Shown piece by piece: positions 19,318-31,911 of a stretch of DNA of 64,000 bases (its first letter is position 1; each line of letters starts with the position of its first letter). A program made the translations under genes and the position numbers. A model generated the notes under the pieces. It was given only the letters and a program-made list of their open reading frames with translations, was not told the DNA's origin and ran no database searches. The stretch is from Sepioteuthis lessoniana (lineage: Eukaryota; Mollusca; Cephalopoda; Myopsida; Loliginidae): assembly GCA_963585895.1 (NCBI GenBank), contig OY757934.1, positions 47,221,707-47,285,706 of the forward strand, read 5' to 3'.

Positions 19318-21126
19318 CTAAACACTATCGCCTACCTTGTAACTGCTGGGTCCGGCATCTTCCGGTGGTAACATGACATCAACACCTTTTATACGGGCTG
19401 GATACGAGTATATTATGTTTGCTGGTGCCGTTGACGCCGACGCATCGTCTTTGGGAGTCACATTGTACCAGTATACAACCTCCATCACCGAGCACCGTGT
19501 TCTTGTGGCAATTCGTTTTATGGTTCGGTGAGATCTCTCCACAATCCCGTTGCCAGCCGGTACGTATGCGCATCGGAATCTCATCTGAACGCCCCAGCGC
19601 TCGGCGAATTTAGAGAACGTCTCTCCGCTAAAGGTCGTGGCGTTATCCGTGAGTAGCTCAACAGGGGGCCCCACCCCCACCCTCTCGCAAAATACGGTCT
19701 CCAACCGCCGAACAATGCTGGCAGCATCTTGGCATGATAACGGCCTCCAAATAGCAAACCGACTGGGACCGCAGTCGATTAAGGTTAGGTAATGACGACC
19801 TCCAAGGTGAGTCACGTCTAATCCAACCCTCCTCCAGTTCTCGCGTACGTCCAGACTGCCTGCCTTCCAACTCACCGGGGCGGGATCTATGGACTGACAC
19901 TCTTCGCGTTCCCTAACTACCTCCCGAACAGCTGCCTTAGAGACCTCAGGACTCACCAGTTTCACGAAGTAGAGTGTGCACTTTACGCCAGGGTGCCCAC
20001 AAGATCGGTGAATGGTCCGAATGCGAGCGGGATCCAGCTCACCCATAGATGCGGCGCATACTGGCTCGATGAGTTCTGCTTCTTTCCGAAGTGCATGCAG
20101 CCATCGTTGGGGCACTCTAGTGAATGGATCAGCTCGGTTCACCTGGGATTTAACGAGTGCCACGTCAATTGTCAGTCTATACTCCGCCGCTAATTCTTGG
20201 AGCGTACTCAGTCGCCGTCTTATTAACATCCCCGACGCCGCCTTAGTCCGCACCCTTGCTTTCCCGGACAGGGTGTCAGAAATCCACCGGTGCACGCAGG
20301 CCGAGTCTGTCCGCAGGTGAATCACACTCGCCTTCCAGTGCAGCGTCAGATTAATGCCCCTCAACACTGCGTCAAGCTCTGCCAGGTTGATGTGCTTATC
20401 TACGTGCACCGGTCGTAGCCAACTTGCGTCTTCAATGATGGCTCCGTCATATTCAATAGCCACCCCGGTGGCCAGGAAGCTGGCATCCACCCACACAGTG
20501 ACTTCCTGACCATTCGCGCACCAGTCACCACGTGCTGGATCAGTTTGTGACGATCTCATCACAATTTCGTCAAGCATCCGACGCAACATGGGGTCTTGTG
20601 TTTCGTCGTCCCATCCGCTTGTCACAGCGTTAGCTCTCTGTTTCACAAACGCAGCTGCAACACGGAGCCAGCCGCACACTGGAAAATTCCCGATCAGCCG
20701 CCCACACACAGAAAAGACGGCACGACGCGTAAGTACATTGGGAACCTTCGGACGCTTGCCGTCGCGTCGCCATCTAAGATTGCCGCGCTCCTCCCAGACG
20801 TATACGCCCAACACTCGAGCGCCACTATTTAGTTGTTCCGGAGTCTTACAAGTCAGCCCAAACCGTTCAAGGTGCCTCTTCACTTGGGCTGCCGAACACA
20901 CACTCTCGTTAACAAATATGTCATCGACATACGAAGAGGTAGCGTGACTGACGGTTTCATCTTGCCCGATCATAGCTTTTACGATGGACCGCATAATCTG
21001 TGGAGCTACATTAAGCCCGAACCCCAAGCGGGTGAGGCAGTACCTCTGCCCTTTAATTTTCACCGTTTGGAACGGCCACAGCGACTTGTCAACGTGGATC
21101 TGCAGATATGCCCGGCGCAGGTCCAC
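19318..21126 (-). CDS. pol: pol remnant: RT palm, RNase H and integrase, unit 3
   Basis: Same protein as unit 1, including R407 in the integrase zinc site and P487. This supports recent common origin of units 1 and 3. Confidence 0.88.
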   Translation of the reverse strand: MDLRRAYLQIHVDKSLWPFQTVKIKGQRYCLTRLGFGLNVAPQIMRSIVKAMIGQDETVSHATSSYVDDIFVNESVCSAAQVKRHLERFGLTCKTPEQLNSGARVLGVYVWEERGNLRWRRDGKRPKVPNVLTRRAVFSVCGRLIGNFPVCGWLRVAAAFVKQRANAVTSGWDDETQDPMLRRMLDEIVMRSSQTDPARGDWCANGQEVTVWVDASFLATGVAIEYDGAIIEDASWLRPVHVDKHINLAELDAVLRGINLTLHWKASVIHLRTDSACVHRWISDTLSGKARVRTKAASGMLIRRRLSTLQELAAEYRLTIDVALVKSQVNRADPFTRVPQRWLHALRKEAELIEPVCAASMGELDPARIRTIHRSCGHPGVKCTLYFVKLVSPEVSKAAVREVVREREECQSIDPAPVSWKAGSLDVRENWRRVGLDVTHLGGRHYLTLIDCGPSRFAIWRPLSCQDAASIVRRLETVFCERVGVGPPVELLTDNATTFSGETFSKFAERWGVQMRFRCAYVPAGNGIVERSHRTIKRIATRTRCSVMEVVYWYNVTPKDDASASTAPANIIYSYPARIKGVDVMLPPEDAGPSSYKVGDSV

Positions 21127-21694
21127 TATGGCGGCTTTTGGCCCCCTTCTCCTGAAATCCCGGTAGTTGAGCTGCTGCAGCTGCCGATTCTCTGCCTGTG
21201 AGACTGTCCTTCAATATTGCTCGGGTACGGGCCAATATTTCAGATATCGGCAAGTCGTCTACTCGGGTAGTGGCCTGAAGAAGATTCTCCGCATGCTCCG
21301 GCAACCCAGCAATAAATGAGCAGGCCAGACCTCGCTCTGTCATACCTCCGAACTGAGTCGCGAGCTTGCGTAGCTCCGCCAAGAAGACGTCCACCGTTTC
21401 TCCCGGACGCAAACGGCACGCTGCAAACTGCTTATAAGTCGTCACAGGACTGACGGCAAATGCTGTGTGAAGATCATCTTTTATACAGGCAAAGAATCAG
21501 CCCTCTTCTCCTCACTCAGCTGTTGATACACTGCGTATGCCCCCCCCCCCCGAGAGGTGCATTGGCACAACGCACTCGATATTTTTTACTCCGCTCAAGC
21601 GGCACACCAACTCTGCCTTCTCCACCCATTCAACCATCGATTGCCCGGCATCGATCCCGTAAAAGAGGGGAATCAATTTTGGGTCGAAGGCCAT
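21089..21694 (-). pseudogene. gag: gag, unit 3, frameshifted
   Basis: C tract of twelve bases plus the two-base insertion. N- and C-terminal halves lie in different frames. Confidence 0.78.
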
Positions 21695-21710
21695 AATTGC
21701 CGAAATAGCT

Positions 21711-22545
21711 TGTTGTCAAGAGCGGACGTAAAAGACACCGTGAAAGTGATTCTTGCAGTTACTTTCGCAAACTCCCGTCTCTTCAATGAATCCCTCACAC
21801 TAAAGACAAAGACCAAATCCCAATTCTGTGTGTCGGTAGGCTGCGATGGATTTCGCACGTCAGTTTAAGGGCGTATTGATTCGAGCGTTCTCTCCCTCTC
21901 TCTCTCCTTCACTGTTCCTTCTCTCTCGCTCTCTCCCTCTTTCTCCTTCCTTCCGTCTCTCTCTCTCTCCTTCCTGTTCTCGCCTTCGTCCGTTCTTTCG
22001 TTCGTTAAGTTGTAACAAGTTCGTCGGGCGACGCACTCAGAACAAAAATCCCTGTTACGCCGTTACCGTGCGTATTTTATGTTCGTGAGATCTCGCCAGA
22101 ATTTGCATACGTGCAAATTACCTCTCGCTGGTTCGAGATCTCCCATCATCAAATATACTCGAGGCAGTCATATCGGTTTCGATTTTCCGCTCTCCAATCC
22201 ATCATTTCGGTCGGCCGTGCTGGCGGAGGCACGGATCCGGCCGGGTGTGGCTTGGTGACTGGAATAATTTCCTTCGGTCTCAAGGGGGGCTTCCCCCCCC
22301 CCAGGCTTTACCTCCTTCGGGAGGGTTGGGTTTATCGCCCGGCGCCTGAGGCGCCCCAGAAAGGGGAGTGCCGACCGGGCCGAGGGCATTTTTGGAACCT
22401 GCACCCGGACCCACCATAAAAAGACCTTGTGCCATACCTGCCCGTTCGGTGGGGCGAGCAACAAATACTGCTTTTCCGCTCTACAAGCCAGACACGTTCG
22501 TGCGCGCTTCGAATGCCCAGGTACGTTGCGTCCGTTACCTTCACA
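21711..22545 (-). repeat. 5' LTR, unit 3 (835 bp)
   Basis: gcagttac type, with the GC-rich insertion. Confidence 0.9.
22194..22471. mobile_element. GC-rich insertion, unit 3
   Basis: Same insertion and duplication, 278 bp. Confidence 0.75.
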
Positions 22546-23172
22546 ATAATGTTTATTTCTAGGCACACATTGCACATCAATCTGGCCAGGAAAGCGAAAG
22601 CTCAACGAAGAAACTGAATTTCTTCTAATAACAGCAAAAAAAAACCACGCCGTAAGGACGAATTATACTAAAGCGAAAAGCAATAAAACGCAACAGAATA
22701 GCAAGTGTAGGGTATGCAGAGTAAGGCATTAAACGCCTAATCACATAATAAAAGAATGCACTCAACTGGCATGAAAAAGTACAAGACAAGGTACCCATCG
22801 GTGGGGAAAATACTTGGCGTCGTCTCGTCGATTTCAACGTAGTGGATTTTACCGTTGAGGCTGACTACAGATTGAAAATAAAAGAAAACGGAAAGATAAG
22901 CAAACACTTGGAGCATGAGAAAGAAGTAAATGCTGTGGCACACTAAAGTAACATTGATAGCAATATTAATTGTTGCGATTGTAACTGTTCCGAAAAGCTT
23001 GGAAGACTGGCTGGAGGAAGTGGAAATCAAAGTTTCAAGAGAGACGATCGATATGATAACATTGTTGAGATTGACCAAAATATTCCTGCAAACATGTTGG
23101 GACTTTCTCTTACTTAGACGTCACTGAAAGAGCACCAACTAACCCTGATGTGATAAAATCGCATCTACTGTG

Positions 23173-23221
<49 letters not shown>

Positions 23222-23228
23222 GATTAAC

Positions 23229-23268
<40 letters not shown>
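22546..23268 (+). pseudogene. LINE fragment II with (AAT)n tail, unit 3
   Basis: Same fragment with the 81-bp deletion. AAT tract about 23173-23268. Confidence 0.72.
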
Positions 23269-23849
23269 CGAAAGCAAATGTCTTTTGATAATAGCTGATG
23301 ACGCCGTTAAGACGAATTATATTAAAATGAAAACCAATAAATCACAATAGTAAGCGAATGCAGTCAACTGGTATAAAAGAGTTACAAGACAATATATGAC
23401 GCCTCGAGAAAATTTGTCTACAGCAAATTTTGTATGAGATTGAAATGTGATCAAACGACCAATCGGCGAATGCCTTAACGAGAAACAATCGTAGAGAACG
23501 AGACGCCTAAAAGTATTCTTCAATTTTCACATACAAACAGATCAACTAACTTTTGCTAGAATCCAACACTGCGTTGAAAAAATTCTATTATGGGTTGGTT
23601 TATCAGATTATAACGAAATACTACAAAGTTGCCGATATCGTGTAGAAGACTAAACACGATCACCTCATTTAACTAGGAATTAAGGATAAGATGAACTTTA
23701 AAAAACGATCTTTTCATCCGGTGGATTTTTCTGAAAGAGATTTCACAACGCCGTCTACAAAGGGACATTTCACAATTATCAATATGGATTTAAGTCATTA
23801 TATTGAAAGTTAGGTAGAGTTCGTTGATCTACTTAAAAGAGAAAACGGT
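23269..23849 (+). pseudogene. LINE fragment III and tRNA-2 downstream flank, unit 3
   Basis: Same as unit 1. Confidence 0.6.
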
Positions 23850-23931
23850 CGCTGCGAGCAGGATTTGAACCTGCGCGGGCAATGCCCATTGGATTTCAAG
23901 TCCAACGCCTTAACCACTCGGCCATCACAGC
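23850..23931 (-). tRNA. tRNA-Ser(UGA), gene 2 of unit 3
   Basis: T-loop TTCAAAT form with all stems paired. Confidence 0.97.
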
Positions 23932-24086
23932 TGCAAGCGACGATGTTATATAGTTTTATAATGTTTTTGTTTTTTTAACTCGAGACCTCTCATTCCAGAT
24001 TTCTGCTTATCAATCATTTGGAATGCATCGTCTCTTCTCACTTAGTTAATGAAACTAGACCAACATTGCACAGGAGAAGACAAGAA

Positions 24087-25045
24087 AATGGCCAGGAAAG
24101 CGAAAGCCTAAAGGAGAAACAGCGGAAAACAACGCCATAAGAACGAATTATACTAAAGCGAAAAGCAATAAAACGCAACAATATATCAATTGTAGGTTAT
24201 GCAGAGTAAGGCATTAAACGCTTCATCACATTGACGCATTCATACAACGTCTCGAAGACTACATAGAAAAACACGAACGAGGACTGATTTCATCAGAAAC
24301 GATACTGATAACACGATAGACGATAGAATAACAACAACTAGGAAACAAAAATGGGAGAAAAAAACAACTCAATGTCCGCTTTAAACCACTAATAAACAAC
24401 TGCACACACCAGAAAACCTGGACCTGGCTAAGAAAAGGAAACCTTAAGAGAGAAACGGAATCTCTCCTAAGAGCAGCACAGGACAACGCCATAACGACCA
24501 ATAATATCAAAGCGAGAATAGATAAGACGCAACAAAACACTAAATGTTAGCTATGCGGTGACAGAGACGAAACCATCAATCTCATAATAAGCGAATGCAG
24601 CAAATTAGCACAGAACGAGTATAAGACTAGACACGACAAGGTCGGCAAGGTGATCCACTGGGAAATGTGCAAGAAATTTAAATTTCACCATGCTAACAAA
24701 TCGTATATGCACAACCCAGCACCTGTCCTAGAAAATGACACACATAAACTCCTATGGGACTTTAACATAGAAACGGATCACCTAATCCCGGTCAGAAGAC
24801 CAGACTGACCTTATACGTAATAATCAACAAAAAAAGAGACCTTGCAAAATTGTCGAATGTTCTGTCCCGGCGGACCACAGAATAAATCTGAAGGAATGTC
24901 AAAAGAAGGATAACTACCTCGACCTTGCTAGACAATTGAAAAAACTGTGGAACATGAAATTGACGATTGTGCCAATTGTGAAAAACCATCAGCTAACACT
25001 GATGTGAAAAACTCTAAAGGAGCAAATAATAATGATAAAAATGTG
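24087..25045 (+). pseudogene. LINE fragments IV and I, unit 3/4 boundary
   Basis: Same decayed LINE pair, with the broken Cys motif and truncated C-terminus preserved. The shared stops show the damage predates amplification of the unit. Confidence 0.7.
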
Positions 25046-25903
25046 GTTTTTCAGATAAAAATGAAATGCTTTAAAGTCGAAGAAATTGACTAGAAGATTA
25101 AGCACGAGTTGCTGCTTCTTCAACTTGGAATTAAGGAAAAGCCGAACTTGAAAAAAGGTACTCGTCATTTGGCGGATTTTCTTGTTTCAGTGAAGTGCAG
25201 ACTGAAAATGAGAGAAAGCGAAATAATAGTATTTCGATTGTGCCAAATAGCAGAAATTAGCAGCAGAAAATTAAGGTGACGATAATGTCACAAATAGATG
25301 GTGTGTTAGGAAGAGTCCCCGAGAATTGTTTTGAAAATATTGTGTCATTATTGGAAATCAGAAGACGATTTGAGGAGATAGAGACGATAGCATTGTTAAA
25401 ATCGGTTAAAATAACCAGAAAAGTGCTGGTAACCTCAGGTTAATGGGTTGTCACTGATATTTCAGTGAAAGACTACTGACTAATCGCGTTGTGATAAACT
25501 CTCAGCCAGTGAAATAATCGATTAAGTGTGTTCTACACACAATAGCAGTGTTTTTATTTTCCTTCCATCAGGCCATATGCTTAGTTAAGGCCAATAATAA
25601 TGATAAAAATAATAGTAATTTTAAGAAGGAAGGTCTTGCAGAAATAAGCTTTTCCGTTGAATAAGATTCCTATTTCGAGGTGGCATCTAAGTGAGATATG
25701 GCTCCATTCCCCAGAAGAAGAAAAAGAGTTGCGCTAAAACGTTCCATGTGTATACAAGATATACGAATTAAATGTCTTTCCGTTTCGAATTAAATGCTGA
25801 CGCCGTTTACAAAGGGACATTTCACAATTATCAATATGGATTTAAGTGTCATTATATTGGAAGTGAGCTAGAATTTGTTGATCGACTTAAAAGAGAAAAC
25901 GAT

Positions 25904-25985
25904 CGCTGCGAGCAGGATTCGAACCTGCGAGGGCAATGCCCATTGGATTTCAAGTCCAACGCCTTAACCACTCGGCCATCACAGC
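25904..25985 (-). tRNA. tRNA-Ser(UGA), gene 1 of unit 4
   Basis: T-loop TTCGAAT form, identical in the mature region to unit 2 gene 1. Confidence 0.97.
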
Positions 25986-26030
25986 TGCAAGCACGGCAGA
26001 GTTGTAACTTTATAATGTTTATTTTTAACT

Positions 26031-26450
26031 CGAGGTCTGGTCTGCGCATTTATTGCTGGGTTGCACGAGCATGCGGAGAATCTTCTTCAGGCCACTACCC
26101 GAGTAGACGACTTGCCGATATCTGAAATATTGGCCCGTGCCCGAGCAATACTGTAGGACAGTCTCAAAGGCACAGAATCAGCCCTCTTCTCCTCACTCAG
26201 CTGCTGATACACTGCGTATGCGCCTCCCGAGAGGCGCATTGGCACAACGCACTCGATATTTTTTACTCCGCTCAACCGGCACACCAACTCTGCCCTCTCC
26301 ACCCATTCAACCAACGATTGCCCGGCATCGATCCCGTCAAAGAGGGGAATCAATTTTGGGTCGAAGACAATAATTGCCGAAATAGCTTGTTGTCAAGAGC
26401 GGACGTAAAAGACACCGTGAAAGGGATTCTTGGAGTTCCTTTCGCAAACT
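26031..26450. pseudogene. Scrambled gag remnant, unit 4
   Basis: Same rearrangement. The remnant keeps the agaatcagcc junction although the full-length gag of this unit does not have it. Confidence 0.85.
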
Positions 26451-26507
26451 TAGTAAGGGAGGTGATACTACAATCTCTTCATTTCTATAATTTTTCTTTA
26501 AGTCTAC

Positions 26508-26710
26508 TGTTGTCAAGAGCGGACGTAAAAGACACCGTGAAAGTGATTCTTGGAGTTCCTTTCGCAAACTCCCGTCTCTTCAATGAATCCCTCACACTAA
26601 AGACAAAGACCAAATCCCAATTCTGTGTGTCGGTAGGCTGCGATGGATTTCGCACGTCAGTTTAAGGGCGTATTGATTCGAGCGTTCTCTCCCTCTTTCT
26701 CCTTCCTTCC

Positions 26711-26747
<37 letters not shown>

Positions 26748-27028
26748 TCCTGCTCTCGTCTTCGTTCGTTCGTTCGTTAAGTTGTAACAAGTTCGTCGGG
26801 CGACGCACTCAGAACAAAAATCCCTGTTACGCCGTTACCGTGCGTATTTTATGTTCGTGAGATCTCGCCAGAATTTGCATACGTGCAAATTACCTCTCGC
26901 TTGGTCGAGATCTCCCATCATCAAATATGCTCGAGGCAGCCATATCGGTTTCGCTTTTCCGCTCTACAAGCCAGACACGTTCGTGCGCGCTTCGAATGCC
27001 CAGGTACGTTGCGTCCGTTACCTTCACA
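26508..27028 (-). repeat. 3' LTR, unit 4 (521 bp)
   Basis: Same length as unit 2. Confidence 0.9.
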
Positions 27029-27392
27029 CTCCTCCCTGATTTGGGAATCACACAACGTACAGCGCGGAGCAGGACTCTTTAGTCTGCTACTTCGTCTGAG
27101 CGGAACGCTCTCGGCAACGTCTTCGTCCTCGGACGTATCTCCGGGCCCCAACATGACCACGGTCGCTGTGGTCGCTTTTAGATGCTGCGGGATCCTCCCG
27201 CGGTAAAAACAGCATCGGCGCTTCGTCTTCAGAGGAAGTGACGCTGCAATTAGTGGCGTCTGCTCCTTGCAATGGACGAACATCCTTTACGTGGCGAGGT
27301 GTCCCGTCAACAACGACCGAATGTGGGCTGTACACACCCGTAATTGTCCCCTTTCCGAACTGGGTTCTACATCGCCCACGAGGGATCTTCAC
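26921..27392 (-). pseudogene. Integrase C-terminal tail of pol, unit 4, frameshifted
   Basis: Micro-inversion form as in units 1 and 2; open part at 27087-27392. Confidence 0.75.
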
Positions 27393-29201
27393 CTAAACAC
27401 TATCGCCTACCTTGTAACTGCTGGGTCCGGCATCTTCCGGTGGTAACATGACATCAACACCTTTTATACGGGCTGGATACGAGTATATTATGTTTGCTGG
27501 TGCCGTTGACGCCGACGCATCGTCTTTGGGAGTCACATTGTACCAGTATACAACCTCCATCACCGAGCACCGTGTTCTTGTGGCAATTCGTTTTATGGTT
27601 CGGTGAGATCTCTCCACAATCCCGTTGCCAGCCGGTACGTATGCGCATCGGAATCTCATCTGAACGCCCCAGCGCTCGGCGAATTTAGAGAACGTCTCTC
27701 CGCTAAAGGTCGTGGCGTTATCCGTGAGTAGCTCAACAGGGGCCCCCACCCCCACCCTCTCGCAAAATACGGTCTCCAACCGCCGAACAATGCTGGCAGC
27801 ATCTTGGCATGATAACGGCCTCCAAATAGCAAACCGACTGGGACCGCAGTCGATTAAGGTTAGGTAATGACGACCTCCAAGGTGAGTCACGTCTAATCCA
27901 ACCCTCCTCCAGTTCTCGCGTACGTCCAGACTGCCTGCCTTCCAACTCACCGGGGCGGGATCTATGGACTGACACTCTTCGCATTCCCTAACTACCTCCC
28001 GAACAGCTGCCTTAGAGACCTCAGGACTCACCAGTTTCACGAAGTAGAGTGTGCACTTTACGCCATGGTGCCCACAAGATCGGTGAATGGTCCGAATGCG
28101 AGCGGGATCCAGCTCACCCATAGATGCGGCGCATACTGGCTCGATGAGTTCTGCTTCTTTCCGAAGTGCATGCAGCCATCGTTGGGGCACTCTAGTGAAT
28201 GGATCAGCTCGGTTCACCTGGGATTTAACGAGTGCCACGTCAATTGTCAGTCTATACTCCGCCGCTAATTCTTGGAGCGTACTCAGTCGCCGTCTTATTA
28301 ACATCCCCGACGCCGCCTTAGTCCGCACCCTTGCTTTCCCGGACAGGGTGTCAGAAATCCACCGGTGCACGCAGGCCGAGTCTGTCCGCAGGTGAATCAC
28401 ACTCGCCTTCCAGTGCAGCGTCAGATTAATGCCCCTCAACACTGCGTCAAGCTCTGCCAGGTTGATGTGCTTATCTACGTGCACCGGTCGTAGCCAACTT
28501 GCGTCTTCAATGATGGCTCCGTCATATTCAATAGCCACCCCGGTGGCCAGGAAGCTGGCATCCACCCACACAGTGACTTCCTGACCATTCGCGCACCAGT
28601 CACCACGTGCTGGATCAGTTTGTGACGATCTCATCACAATTTCGTCAAGCATCCGACGCAACATGGGGTCTTGTGTTTCGTCGTCCCATCCGCTTGTCAC
28701 AGCGTTAGCTCTCTGTTTCACAAACGCAGCTGCAACACGGAGCCAGCCGCACACTGGAAAATTCCCGATCAGCCGCCCACACACAGAAAAGACGGCACGA
28801 CGCGTAAGTACATTGGGAACCTTCGGACGCTTGCCGTCGCGTCGCCATCTAAGATTGCCGCGCTCCTCCCAGACGTATACGCCCAACACTCGAGCGCCAC
28901 TATTTAGTTGTTCCGGAGTCTTACAAGTCAGCCCAAACCGTTCAAGGTGCCTCTTCACTTGGGCTGCCGAACACACACTCTCGTTAACAAATATGTCATC
29001 GACATACGAAGAGGTAGCGTGACTGACGGTTTCATCTTGCCCGATCATAGCTTTTACGATGGACCGCATAATCTGTGGAGCTACATTAAGCCCGAACCCC
29101 AAGCGGGTGAGGCAGTACCTCTGCCCTTTAATTTTCACCGTTTGGAACGGCCACAGCGACTTGTCAACGTGGATCTGCAGATATGCCCGGCGCAGGTCCA
29201 C
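27393..29201 (-). CDS. pol: pol remnant: RT palm, RNase H and integrase, unit 4
   Basis: Same protein as unit 2 (H379, C407, A487). Gag of this unit is open and overlaps the start of the pol frame in another frame. Confidence 0.88.
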   Translation of the reverse strand: MDLRRAYLQIHVDKSLWPFQTVKIKGQRYCLTRLGFGLNVAPQIMRSIVKAMIGQDETVSHATSSYVDDIFVNESVCSAAQVKRHLERFGLTCKTPEQLNSGARVLGVYVWEERGNLRWRRDGKRPKVPNVLTRRAVFSVCGRLIGNFPVCGWLRVAAAFVKQRANAVTSGWDDETQDPMLRRMLDEIVMRSSQTDPARGDWCANGQEVTVWVDASFLATGVAIEYDGAIIEDASWLRPVHVDKHINLAELDAVLRGINLTLHWKASVIHLRTDSACVHRWISDTLSGKARVRTKAASGMLIRRRLSTLQELAAEYRLTIDVALVKSQVNRADPFTRVPQRWLHALRKEAELIEPVCAASMGELDPARIRTIHRSCGHHGVKCTLYFVKLVSPEVSKAAVREVVRECEECQSIDPAPVSWKAGSLDVRENWRRVGLDVTHLGGRHYLTLIDCGPSRFAIWRPLSCQDAASIVRRLETVFCERVGVGAPVELLTDNATTFSGETFSKFAERWGVQMRFRCAYVPAGNGIVERSHRTIKRIATRTRCSVMEVVYWYNVTPKDDASASTAPANIIYSYPARIKGVDVMLPPEDAGPSSYKVGDSV

Positions 29202-29766
29202 TATGGCGGCTTTTGGCCCCCTTCTCCTGAAATCCCGGTAGTTGAGCTGCTGCAGCTGCCGATTCTCTGCCTGTGAGACTGTCCTTCAATATTGCTCGGG
29301 TACGGGCCAATATTTCAGATATCGGCAAGTCGTCTACTCGGGTAGTGGCCTGAAGAAGATTCTCCGCATGCTCCGGCAACCCAGCAATAAATGAGCAGGC
29401 CAGACCTCGCTCTGTCATACCTCCGAACTGAGTCGCGAGCTTGCGTAGCTCCGCCAAGAAGACGTCCACCGTTTCTCCCGGACGCAAACGGCACGCTGCA
29501 AACTGCTTATAAGTCGTCACAGGACTGACGGCAAATGCTGTGTGAAGATCATCTTTTATACAGGCAAAGTCAGCCCTCTTCTGCTCACTCAGCTGTTGAT
29601 ACACTGCGTATGCCCCCCCCCCCGAGAGGTGCATTGGCACAACGCACTCGATATTTTTTACTCCGCTCAAGCGGCACACCAACTCTGCCTTCTCCACCCA
29701 TTCAACCATCGATTGCCCGGCATCGATCCCGTCAAAGAGGGGAATCAATTTTGGGTCGAAGGCCAT
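29164..29766 (-). CDS. gag: gag, unit 4, open 200-codon frame
   Basis: One of two copies with an uninterrupted gag frame from ATG to stop: eleven-base C tract (encoding Gly-Gly-Gly) and no two-base insertion (caaagtcagcc). The predicted protein is short for a gag and lacks a CCHC zinc knuckle, because the 3' part of gag was lost where RT was joined. It could be translated, but no selection on it can be shown from one window. Confidence 0.78.
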   Translation of the reverse strand: MAFDPKLIPLFDGIDAGQSMVEWVEKAELVCRLSGVKNIECVVPMHLSGGGAYAVYQQLSEQKRADFACIKDDLHTAFAVSPVTTYKQFAACRLRPGETVDVFLAELRKLATQFGGMTERGLACSFIAGLPEHAENLLQATTRVDDLPISEILARTRAILKDSLTGRESAAAAAQLPGFQEKGAKSRHSGPAPGISADPR

Positions 29767-29782
29767 AATTGCCGAAATAGCT

Positions 29783-30618
29783 TGTTGTCAAGAGCGGACG
29801 TAAAAGACACCGTGAAAGTGATTCTTGCAGTTACTTTCGCAAACTCCCGTCTCTTCAATGAATCCCTCACACTAAAGACAAAGACCAAATCCCAATTCTG
29901 TGTGTCGGTAGGCTGCGATGGATTTCGCACGTCAGTTTAAGGGCGTATTGATTCGAGCGTTCTCTCCCTCTCTCTCTCCTTCACTGTTCCTTCTCTCTCG
30001 CTCTCTCCCTCTTTCTCCTTCCTTCCGTCTCTCTCTCTCTCCTTCCTGTTCTCGCCTTCGTCCGTTCTTTCGTTCGTTAAGTTGTAACAAGTTCGTCGGG
30101 CGACGCACTCAGAACAAAAATCCCTGTTACGCCGTTACCGTGCGTATTTTATGTTCGTGAGATCTCGCCAGAATTTGCATACGTGCAAATTACCTCTCGC
30201 TGGTTCGAGATCTCCCATCATCAAATATACTCGAGGCAGTCATATCGGTTTCGATTTTCCGCTCTCCAATCCATCATTTCGGTCGGCCGTGCTGGCGGAG
30301 GCACGGATCCGGCCGGGTGTGGCTTGGTGACTGGAATAATTTCCTTCGGTCTCAAGGGGGGCTTCCCCCCCCCCAGGCTTTTACCTCCTTCGGGAGGGTT
30401 GGGTTTATCGCCCGGCGCCTGAGGCGCCCCAGAAAGGGGAGTGCCGACCGGGCCGAGGGCATTTTTGGAACCTGCACCCGGACCCACCATAAAAAGACCT
30501 TGTGCCATACCTGCCCGTTCGGTGGGGCGAGCAACAAATACTGCTTTTCCGCTCTACAAGCCAGACACGTTCGTGCGCGCTTCGAATGCCCAGGTACGTT
30601 GCGTCCGTTACCTTCACA
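29783..30618 (-). repeat. 5' LTR, unit 4 (836 bp)
   Basis: gcagttac type, with the GC-rich insertion. Confidence 0.9.
30266..30544. mobile_element. GC-rich insertion, unit 4
   Basis: Same insertion and duplication, 279 bp. Confidence 0.75.
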
Positions 30619-31246
30619 ATAATGTTTATTTCTAGGCACACATTGCACATCAATCTGGCCAGGAAAGCGAAAGCTCAACGAAGAAACTGAATTTCTTCTA
30701 ATAACAGCAAAAAAAAAACCACGCCGTAAGGACGAATTATACTAAAGCGAAAAGCAATAAAACGCAACAGAATAGCAAGTGTAGGGTATGCAGAGTAAGG
30801 CATTAAACGCCTAATCACATAATAAAAGAATGCACTCAACTGGCATGAAAAAGTACAAGACAAGGTACCCATCGGTGGGAAAACTACTTGGCGTCGTCTC
30901 GTCGATTTCAACGTAGTGGATTTTACCGTTGAGGCTGACTACAGATTGAAAATAAAAGAAAACGGAAAGATAAGCAAACACTTGGAGCATGAGAAAGAAG
31001 TAAATGCTGTGGCACACTAAAGTAACATTGATAGCAATATTAATTGTTGCGATTGTAACTGTTCCGAAAAGCTTGGAAGACTGGCTGGAGGAAGTGGAAA
31101 TCAAAGTTTCAAGAGAGACGATCGATATGATAACATTGTTGAGATTGACCAAAATATTCCTGCAAACATGTTGGGACTTTCTCTTACTTAGACGTCACTG
31201 AAAGAGCACCAACTAACCCTGATGTGATAAAATCGCATCTACTGTG

Positions 31247-31295
<49 letters not shown>

Positions 31296-31329
31296 GATTA
31301 ACAATAATAATAATAATAATAATAATAAT
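30619..31329 (+). pseudogene. LINE fragment II with (AAT)n tail, unit 4
   Basis: Same fragment with the 81-bp deletion. AAT tract about 31247-31329. Confidence 0.72.
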
Positions 31330-31911
31330 GCGAAAGCAAATGTCTTTTGATAATAGCTGATGACGCCGTTAAGACGAATTATATTAAAATGAAAACCAAT
31401 AAATCACAATTGTAAGCGAATGCAGTCAACTGGTATAAAAGAGTTACAAGACAATATATGACGCCTCGAGAAAATTTGTCTACAGCAAATTTTGTATGAG
31501 ATTGAAATGTGATCAAACGACCAATCGGCGAATGCCTTAACGAGAAACAATCGTAGAGAACGAGACGCCTAAAAGTATTCTTCAATTTTCACATACAAAC
31601 AGATCAACTAACTTTTGCTAGAATCCAACACTGCGTTGAAAAAATTCTATTATGGGTTGGTTTATCAGATTATAACGAAATACTACAAAGTTGCCGATAT
31701 CGTGTAGAAGACTAAACATGATCACCTCATTTAACTAGGAATTAAGGATAAGATGAACTTTAAAAAACGATCTTTTCATCCGGTGGATTTTTCTGAAAGA
31801 GATTTCACAACGCCGTCTACAAAGGGACATTTCACAATTATCAATATGGATTTAAGTCATTATATTGAAAGTTAGGTAGAGTTCGTTGATCTACTTAAAA
31901 GAGAAAACGGT
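31330..31911 (+). pseudogene. LINE fragment III and tRNA-2 downstream flank, unit 4
   Basis: Same as unit 1, with minor substitutions (cacaattgtaagcg near 31406). Confidence 0.6.

Larger units (their letters stand above)
18440..22545 (-). mobile_element. Defective LTR retrotransposon, unit 3
   Basis: Same element. Polypurine tract at 18955-18963. The pol tail is open; gag is frameshifted. Confidence 0.9.
16158..24225. repeat. Tandem unit 3 (8068 bp)
   Basis: Closest to unit 1 by tRNA flank, 3' LTR length and pol protein. Unlike unit 1 it has the uninverted 7-bp motif near 19074, so its pol tail stays open. The stretch from 16978 to 17835 has no recognised gene. Confidence 0.97.
26508..30618 (-). 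mobile_element. Defective LTR retrotransposon, unit 4
   Basis: Same element, with an open gag. Polypurine tract at 27029-27037. The pol tail is frameshifted. Confidence 0.9.
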